Below are positions 4,714 through 7,898 of a stretch of 7,898 nt of DNA, piece by piece. The stretch covers positions 1 through 7,898 of the forward strand of contig JACQKI010000062.1 of NCBI GenBank assembly GCA_016204645.1, given 5' to 3'. The DNA comes from Candidatus Kerfeldbacteria bacterium (GTDB lineage Bacteria; Patescibacteriota; Patescibacteriia; SBBC01). The notes beneath the pieces were generated by a model. The model was not told the origin of the DNA. It did no database searches and was given only the letters and a program-made list of their open reading frames with translations. Made by a program: the position numbers and the translations under genes. The first letter of the stretch is position 1. Each line of letters begins with the position of its first letter.

Positions 4714-4763
4714 AAACAATTCCATCGCAATAGTAGGAATGTCCCGCTGAGGCGGGATTTTTT
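4645..4763 (+). promoter_or_regulatory. Attenuator leader RNA A
   Basis: P1: TCGCAGC (4645-4651) pairs with GCTGCGG (4693-4699), enclosing CCCCTCAGACGGG (4677-4689). That segment can instead pair with the terminator: CCTCAG (4679-4684) with CTGAGG (4747-4752), CGGG (4686-4689) with CCCG (4743-4746), and CC with GG beyond a bulge. Forming this pairing would destroy the terminator stem. Unit B has the same architecture with a compensated base change. The region probably controls the Cys-rich protein gene at 4791. Confidence 0.65.
4742..4763 (+). terminator. Intrinsic terminator of attenuator A
   Basis: TCCCGC-TGAG-GCGGGA (4742-4757) followed by six T's (4758-4763). It lies 28 nt upstream of the GTG start of the next gene, so it must be passed by RNA polymerase for that gene to be expressed from the promoter at 4598. 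Confidence 0.85.
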
Positions 4764-4790
4764 GTTGTTCGTTCAAACAAGGAGGGTACC

Positions 4791-5048
4791 GTGAAATCTG
4801 TTGATGGCTCCGGAAAGAAGTGGGTTCATTTCTCGATGTACGGTGGGAATCGGGTCAGTGAGAATGAAAAGTATCAACTTGGCGCTCGAGGATGTTTAGC
4901 TTGTCGGCAATGCGGCGATTACATGGATTTGCGGCTGGGTAAAGATGCTCACGGCGCATTGGGTTGGTTCTGTCATTATTGCAATCGGTTCTGGCTTTTG
5001 AGAGAACTGGTTCTTGCACCTTTACCGCGCCCTTACGAGTATCGGTAA
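4791..5048 (+). CDS. Unknown Cys-rich, zinc-ribbon-like protein
   Basis: An 85-aa protein I do not recognise. It starts with GTG at 4791, 4 nt after GGAGGG (4781-4786), a strong SD compared with most genes here. Five cysteines form CLACRQC (C35, C38, C41) and CHYC (C61, C64), the spacing of a zinc ribbon made of two CxxC knuckles about 20 residues apart; this is inferred from the pattern only. The rest is rich in Tyr, Trp, Leu and Arg, with no signal peptide or membrane segment. The C-terminal half (WFCHYCNRFWLLRELVLAP) is the most hydrophobic part. It is the sole gene of unit A, between a leader attenuator and its own UUCG-capped terminator, and is divergent from smpB. A nucleic-acid-binding or regulatory role is possible but unproven. 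Confidence 0.7.
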   Translation: MKSVDGSGKKWVHFSMYGGNRVSENEKYQLGARGCLACRQCGDYMDLRLGKDAHGALGWFCHYCNRFWLLRELVLAPLPRPYEYR

Positions 5049-5058
5049 AAAACCATTG

Positions 5059-5091
5059 GCGGCCATGATCTTCGGATCCTCTGGCCGCTTT
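5059..5091 (+). terminator. UUCG-capped terminator of unit A
   Basis: GCGGCCA (5059-5065) pairs with TGGCCGC (5082-5088); inside, GATC-TTCG-GATC (5067-5078) forms a stable tetraloop hairpin. TTTCAATTT follows. It ends just before the TTGACA of the unit B promoter, which keeps the two units separate. Confidence 0.75.
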
Positions 5092-5095
5092 CAAT

Positions 5096-5124
5096 TTGAC
5101 AAATTACTCAAGCTAGTATAGGCT
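5096..5124 (+). promoter_or_regulatory. Promoter of attenuator unit B
   Basis: Perfect -35 TTGACA (5096-5101), 17-nt spacer, -10 TAGGCT (5119-5124). TATAGG at 5117 is an alternative with a 15-nt spacer. The -10 box starts 15 nt before the ATG at 5134, exactly as in unit A. Confidence 0.7.
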
Positions 5125-5133
5125 CTATTCAGT

Positions 5134-5211
5134 ATGAATCAATCGCAGCGTCGTTGGTGGTTTACAGGCCTTTCTAGCCCCTCAAACGGGACCGCTGTGC
5201 GCTGCGAATAA
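5134..5211 (+). CDS. Putative 25-aa leader peptide B
   Basis: ATG to TAA, 25 codons, paralogous to the ORF at 4636. The peptide begins MNQSQRRWWF and continues to SPSNGTAVRCE. Codons 8-9 are tandem Trp followed by Phe, a composition familiar from the trp leader peptide. The shared MNQSQ start and the PS[DN]G[ST]A centre are encoded by nearly identical nucleotides. The expected 5' UTR is only a few nt and has no SD. The stop codon overlaps the first of three CGAATA repeats. Whether the peptide is made, or only the RNA is conserved, cannot be decided from two copies. Confidence 0.55.
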   Translation: MNQSQRRWWFTGLSSPSNGTAVRCE

Positions 5212-5230
5212 CTACGAATAAGAGCGAATA
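5205..5230 (+). repeat. Three CGAATA repeats spaced 10 bp apart
   Basis: CGAATA occurs at 5205-5210, 5215-5220 and 5225-5230. The exact 10-bp phase puts the three on about the same face of the helix; the first overlaps the leader ORF stop. The repeat is absent from unit A. Confidence 0.5.
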
Positions 5231-5249
5231 GTTTCACCAGCAGTTCAGT

Positions 5250-5276
5250 CACCCGCTTGAGGCGGGTGTTTTGTTT
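5250..5276 (+). terminator. Intrinsic terminator of attenuator B
   Basis: CACCCGC (5250-5256), loop TTGAG, GCGGGTG (5262-5268), then TTTTGTTT. It lies about 55 nt upstream of the ATG at 5331. The loop is complementary to CTCAA in the leader. Confidence 0.85.
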
Positions 5277-5330
5277 ACCTCCCCAGACTTGTCCCAGCAA
5301 TCGTGCCGGGCAAGTTCCAGGAGGGAAGCG

Positions 5331-5744
5331 ATGGAAGCAACGCAGGAGAAGCTCGTTCCAAGTTCGCGACCGAGGGTCGATGCCGATCTGGGGATCATCC
5401 AGAAGCACTACGTCACACCCGTACTGGACCCGAGCGTCGAGGTTCCGTTCAGCGACAAGGTCACGCTCGCGCAGCTCAATGAGTGGAATCGCGTCGGCGG
5501 CATCCGCGATCTGGCAAGGATCCATGGAATCCTCAACGCCGACCAGAACGCGACGCTCTACCGTGCGCTGGTGACGTACCACAGCCAGCGTATCGTCGTC
5601 CGTGAGGCGACGCTGAGAGTGATGCGGATGCTTCAAGGGTGCCAGCGCCGGATCAGGATGCGGGGCGATGTCGCTCTCCCGAGCGAGGTTCGCAAGGGAG
5701 CCGCGCTGCCGGGATTGTCCTGGGGTAACTACGCCGGATCATGA
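5331..5744 (+). CDS. Unknown 137-aa protein of attenuator unit B
   Basis: I do not recognise this family. The start at 5331 is supported by AGGAGGG (5319-5325), 5 nt before the ATG; an in-frame ATG at 5271 lies in the terminator T-tract. The N-terminus (1-45) is polar with VDADLGIIQKHYVTPVLDP. Residues 46-110 look mainly helical (LAQLNEWNRVGGIRDLARIH, ATLYRALVTYHSQRIVVREA). The C-terminus is basic (RMLQGCQRRIRMRGD) and ends in a Gly/Ser/Tyr-rich tail. No signal peptide, membrane segment or catalytic motif is apparent; the net positive charge would allow nucleic-acid or ribosome binding, but that is speculation. It is the only gene of unit B, behind its leader and before a strong terminator. 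Confidence 0.7.
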   Translation: MEATQEKLVPSSRPRVDADLGIIQKHYVTPVLDPSVEVPFSDKVTLAQLNEWNRVGGIRDLARIHGILNADQNATLYRALVTYHSQRIVVREATLRVMRMLQGCQRRIRMRGDVALPSEVRKGAALPGLSWGNYAGS

Positions 5745-5765
5745 CCGGTCGCGAACAAGGCTGTC

Positions 5766-5811
5766 CCGTCCCGCACCTTTCGAAACGAAAGGTGCGGGAC
5801 GGCTTCTGTTT
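5766..5811 (+). terminator. Strong terminator of unit B
   Basis: A perfect 17-bp stem: CCGTCCCGCACCTTTCG (5766-5782), loop AAA, and its complement to 5802, followed by CTTCTGTTT. The T-tract is weak but the stem is very stable. It separates unit B from argS. Confidence 0.8.
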
Positions 5812-5826
5812 GGACCAGTGATTCGG

Positions 5827-5832
5827 TATACT
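5827..5832 (+). promoter_or_regulatory. -10 box of argS
   Basis: TATACT, five of six consensus bases, beginning 15 nt before the ATG at 5842. The -35 position (TTCTGT, 5804-5809) is poor. The mRNA would start about 3 nt before the start codon, and no SD is present. Confidence 0.6.
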
Positions 5833-5841
5833 GATTTGGCC

Positions 5842-7473
5842 ATGACTACCATGACGCAGCAGCTTCAGAAGCGACTAATGGCCGCCGCCGTTGAGCTGTT
5901 TGAAGAATGTCGGACGAGTCCACCGACGGTTCGTGTTGAAATGCCGAGCGATCCGAAGTTTGGTGACTACAGCACGAACCTGGCCATGCAGCTGGCGCCG
6001 ATTGTAAAAGACGGTCCAATGCGGATTGCCGAAAAATTGAAGGCGACAATGGGTACGATGCCGGGTATCGCGACGGTCGACGTCGTTCCGCCCGGCTTCA
6101 TCAATTTTCGAGTGGATGCAGCCTGGTGGCCGGCGCAGCCAACCGCAATTCTCAAAGCAGCTAAGGATTTCGGTGCAGTCAACATCGGTCAGGGCCAGCG
6201 GGTGATCGTAGAGTTTGTATCAGCCAATCCGACCGGCCCGATCCACGTCGGTAACGGTCGAGCTGCGTTTATTGGCGATACGCTGGCGAACGTCATGGAG
6301 CAGGCCGGGTACAAGCCCTTCCGTGAGTTTTACGTTAATAATGCCGGCAATCAGATCGACATCTTGGCAGATTCGGTGGTGCGGCGGGCGTTTCAACTGC
6401 AGGGAGTCAAGGTTGACTACCCGGATGAGCTGTACCAGGGTGAGTACGTCAAGGACATCGCGAAACGTCTGCATTTGAAACAGTACAAAGTCAGGCCGCC
6501 GCAGGAACTGCGTGAACGGATCAAGGGGCGGGTGGTCGATTTGATGGTGGCCGAGCTGCAGCGGGTGATGGAAAAGAAAGCCGGGGTCAAGTACGCACGC
6601 TGGTTTCGCGAAACCGAGCTGTACGAGAAGCAGAAAGTTGTCAAAGCGCTTGATGTGCTGCGTAAAAAAGGGTTGCTCTACGAGCAGGACGGCGCAACGT
6701 GGTTCAAAACCACCCAGTTCGGCGACGATAAAGACCGGGTAGTCGTAAAGTCGGACAAGTCGTACACTTACATCGTTCCCGATATTGCCTTGCGGTGGGA
6801 TCGGTTTGCCCAGCGACGATTCGACCGCGAAGTCATTTTGCTCGGAGCTGATCACCACAGCTACGTCAGCCGGCTGAAAGCGGCCAGCGCCGCCATCGGG
6901 CATCCCGGCAAAATCGAGGTTATCTTGATTCAGCTGGTGCGCTTGATCTCGCACGGCCAGGAAGTGAAAATGTCGAAGCGAGCCGGCACCTACGTCACGC
7001 TGGAAGAGCTGATTGACGAGGTCGGGTTGGACGTAGCCAGATTTTTTTTCCTGATGCACGCCGCCAATACGCACATGGATTTTGACCTGGATTTAGCCAA
7101 GGAAAAGACCGACAAAAATCCGGTTTTCTATGTCCAGTATGCGCACGCCCGAATCTGTAGTATCCTCAAGAAAGCCAAAGCAGCCCCACTCGGCTCGCAA
7201 CAGCCGTTGGCCGATCCGTCGGCCGTAACGCTGGTTAAAGAGCTGCTGCGGCTGCCTGAGTTGATCGAGGAGGTGGCAGTGTCGTACGACGTCCACAAAT
7301 TGCCGTTCTACGCCATGCGCCTGGCCGAGACGTTTCACGTCTTCTACAGCCGGGTCCGGGTGATTGATCAGGGTGCCGTCAACCCGGCCGCCTTGGAGCT
7401 GGTGCAGGCGACCAAGCTGGTTTTAGCTAAGACGCTGAAGCTGATGGGAGTCACGGCTCCCGAAAAAATGTAA
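5842..7473 (+). CDS. argS: Arginyl-tRNA synthetase
   Basis: A 543-aa class I synthetase that charges tRNA-Arg with arginine. An N-terminal ArgRS add-on domain covers roughly residues 1-100 (PKFGDYSTNLAMQLA). The HIGH motif is HVGN (135-138) within VEFVSANPTGPIHVGNGR, followed by FYVNNAGNQI. The catalytic domain has ADHHSYVSRLKAA and the KMSKS loop as KMSKR (376-380) in KMSKRAGTYVTLEEL; KMSKR is common in bacterial ArgRS. The C-terminal DALR anticodon-binding domain begins near residue 430 (YVQYAHARICSIL) and ends LMGVTAPEKM, the usual ArgRS end. The start at 5842 follows the fold start and the -10 box; ATG 5851 is an alternative, and the upstream extension to 5668 overlaps the previous gene and terminator. 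A glycosyltransferase gene follows after 3 nt. Confidence 0.98.
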   Translation: MTTMTQQLQKRLMAAAVELFEECRTSPPTVRVEMPSDPKFGDYSTNLAMQLAPIVKDGPMRIAEKLKATMGTMPGIATVDVVPPGFINFRVDAAWWPAQPTAILKAAKDFGAVNIGQGQRVIVEFVSANPTGPIHVGNGRAAFIGDTLANVMEQAGYKPFREFYVNNAGNQIDILADSVVRRAFQLQGVKVDYPDELYQGEYVKDIAKRLHLKQYKVRPPQELRERIKGRVVDLMVAELQRVMEKKAGVKYARWFRETELYEKQKVVKALDVLRKKGLLYEQDGATWFKTTQFGDDKDRVVVKSDKSYTYIVPDIALRWDRFAQRRFDREVILLGADHHSYVSRLKAASAAIGHPGKIEVILIQLVRLISHGQEVKMSKRAGTYVTLEELIDEVGLDVARFFFLMHAANTHMDFDLDLAKEKTDKNPVFYVQYAHARICSILKKAKAAPLGSQQPLADPSAVTLVKELLRLPELIEEVAVSYDVHKLPFYAMRLAETFHVFYSRVRVIDQGAVNPAALELVQATKLVLAKTLKLMGVTAPEKM

Positions 7474-7476
7474 CCT

Positions 7477-7898
7477 ATGAAAATCGGCATTGATTGTCGA
7501 ACCGTGCTGAGTCCCGGCCGCGGCGAGCAAGCCGGCATCGGTCACTACACGCATTACTTAGTCAAGAACCTTCTTCGGCTCGACCGAAAAAACCAGTACG
7601 TACTATTTTTCGACTCGCGGGTGGAGCGCGAGCGGGCGTCGGAATTCGAGCAGGCCAACGTGACCGTGCGTTACCTGCCGTTTTCCCAGTACCGGAAATT
7701 CCTGCCCGTCACCTACTCGCACCTGCTGACCACGGCGGTCTTCCTGAAGGAGCGGTTAGACGTGCTGCATGCGCCGGCCACCACCTTGCCGCTGACCTAC
7801 CCGTCGACGGCCGTGGTCACGGTCCACGACCTGGCCATCTACAAGTTTCCGAAGTTCTTTCCGTCCGGGCAGTTCCTGTCGACCAAGCTAGTCGTCCC
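7477..7898 (+). CDS. Glycosyltransferase family 4-type protein (5' part)
   Basis: The first 140 codons are visible; the gene runs off the window. The N-terminus MKIGIDCRTVLSP with GIGHYTHYLVKNLL (about residues 22-35) is typical of GT-B fold, family 4 sugar transferases, as are LDVLHAPATTLPL (about 88-100) and VVTVHDLAIYKFPKFF. Such enzymes transfer sugars from nucleotide sugars, usually to lipid carriers or polysaccharides at the inner face of the membrane. The donor-binding C-terminal domain is not in the window, so the substrate cannot be inferred. It starts 3 nt after the argS stop with no SD, which suggests one transcript and translational coupling. Confidence 0.85.
   Translation, partial: MKIGIDCRTVLSPGRGEQAGIGHYTHYLVKNLLRLDRKNQYVLFFDSRVERERASEFEQANVTVRYLPFSQYRKFLPVTYSHLLTTAVFLKERLDVLHAPATTLPLTYPSTAVVTVHDLAIYKFPKFFPSGQFLSTKLVV

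Larger units (their letters stand above)
5143..5276 (+). promoter_or_regulatory. Attenuator leader RNA B
   Basis: P1: TCGCAGCG (5143-5150) pairs perfectly with CGCTGCGA (5200-5207), enclosing CCCCTCAAACGGG (5178-5190). Alternative pairing with the terminator: CCTCAA (5180-5185) with TTGAGG (5257-5262) and CGGG (5187-5190) with CCCG (5252-5255). Relative to unit A, the G to A change in the leader is matched by C to T in the terminator. It probably controls the gene at 5331. Confidence 0.65.

Noticed and set aside
5668..5841. N-terminal extension of ArgRS to an in-frame ATG at 5668
   Set aside because: It overlaps the previous gene and the 17-bp terminator stem; the -10 box and family start support 5842.
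6220..7074. 284-codon open frame on the minus strand inside argS
   Set aside because: Antisense shadow of the well supported argS gene; no family resemblance.

Overview
The window looks like a piece of bacterial chromosome from a lineage with compact genes, most likely a member of the Candidate Phyla Radiation (Patescibacteria). That placement is an inference. It rests on the style of the ribosomal protein L20/L35 and IF3 sequences, short stand-alone GIY-YIG proteins, genes without Shine-Dalgarno (SD) sites, and purine-rich degenerate tandem repeats between genes. No 16S gene is present to settle it.

Layout. Positions 1-690 hold a small GIY-YIG gene on the minus strand, flanked by two identical 84-bp repeats and a cluster of GC-rich palindromes. 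A VanZ-like membrane protein (691-1077) and a type I phosphoribosyltransferase (1301-1888) follow on the plus strand. Positions 1959-3429 hold a minus-strand cluster read as GIY-YIG gene, infC, rpmI, rplT. infC has no ATG/GTG/TTG codon at its conserved N-terminus and appears to start at AUC. Positions 3599-4551 hold the trans-translation pair on the minus strand: smpB and, downstream of it, the tmRNA gene ssrA. The tmRNA was recognised from its tRNA-like ends, long P2 helix, PK1 pseudoknot and resume codon. Its T-loop is not canonical.

Positions 4598-5744 hold the most unusual part: two successive plus-strand units of the same design. Each has a TTGACA promoter, an almost leaderless 25-codon ORF starting MNQSQ, a structured leader RNA, an intrinsic terminator, a strong SD and a gene of unknown function (an 85-aa Cys-rich zinc-ribbon-like protein and a 137-aa protein). 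In both units a leader segment can pair with the terminator, and the one base that differs in the leader is matched by a compensating change in the terminator. This looks like a duplicated transcription-attenuation system. The leader ORFs carry tandem Tyr-Tyr and Trp-Trp codons.

Positions 5842-7898 hold argS and the start of a family 4-type glycosyltransferase 3 nt downstream, cut by the window edge.

Together, much of the window serves translation: initiation factor, ribosomal proteins, ribosome rescue and an aminoacyl-tRNA synthetase. Four start codons lie exactly 15 nt from the first base of a TANNNT -10 hexamer, which suggests leaderless mRNAs. The phosphoribosyltransferase and the two unknown genes instead have strong SD sites and sit behind terminator hairpins.
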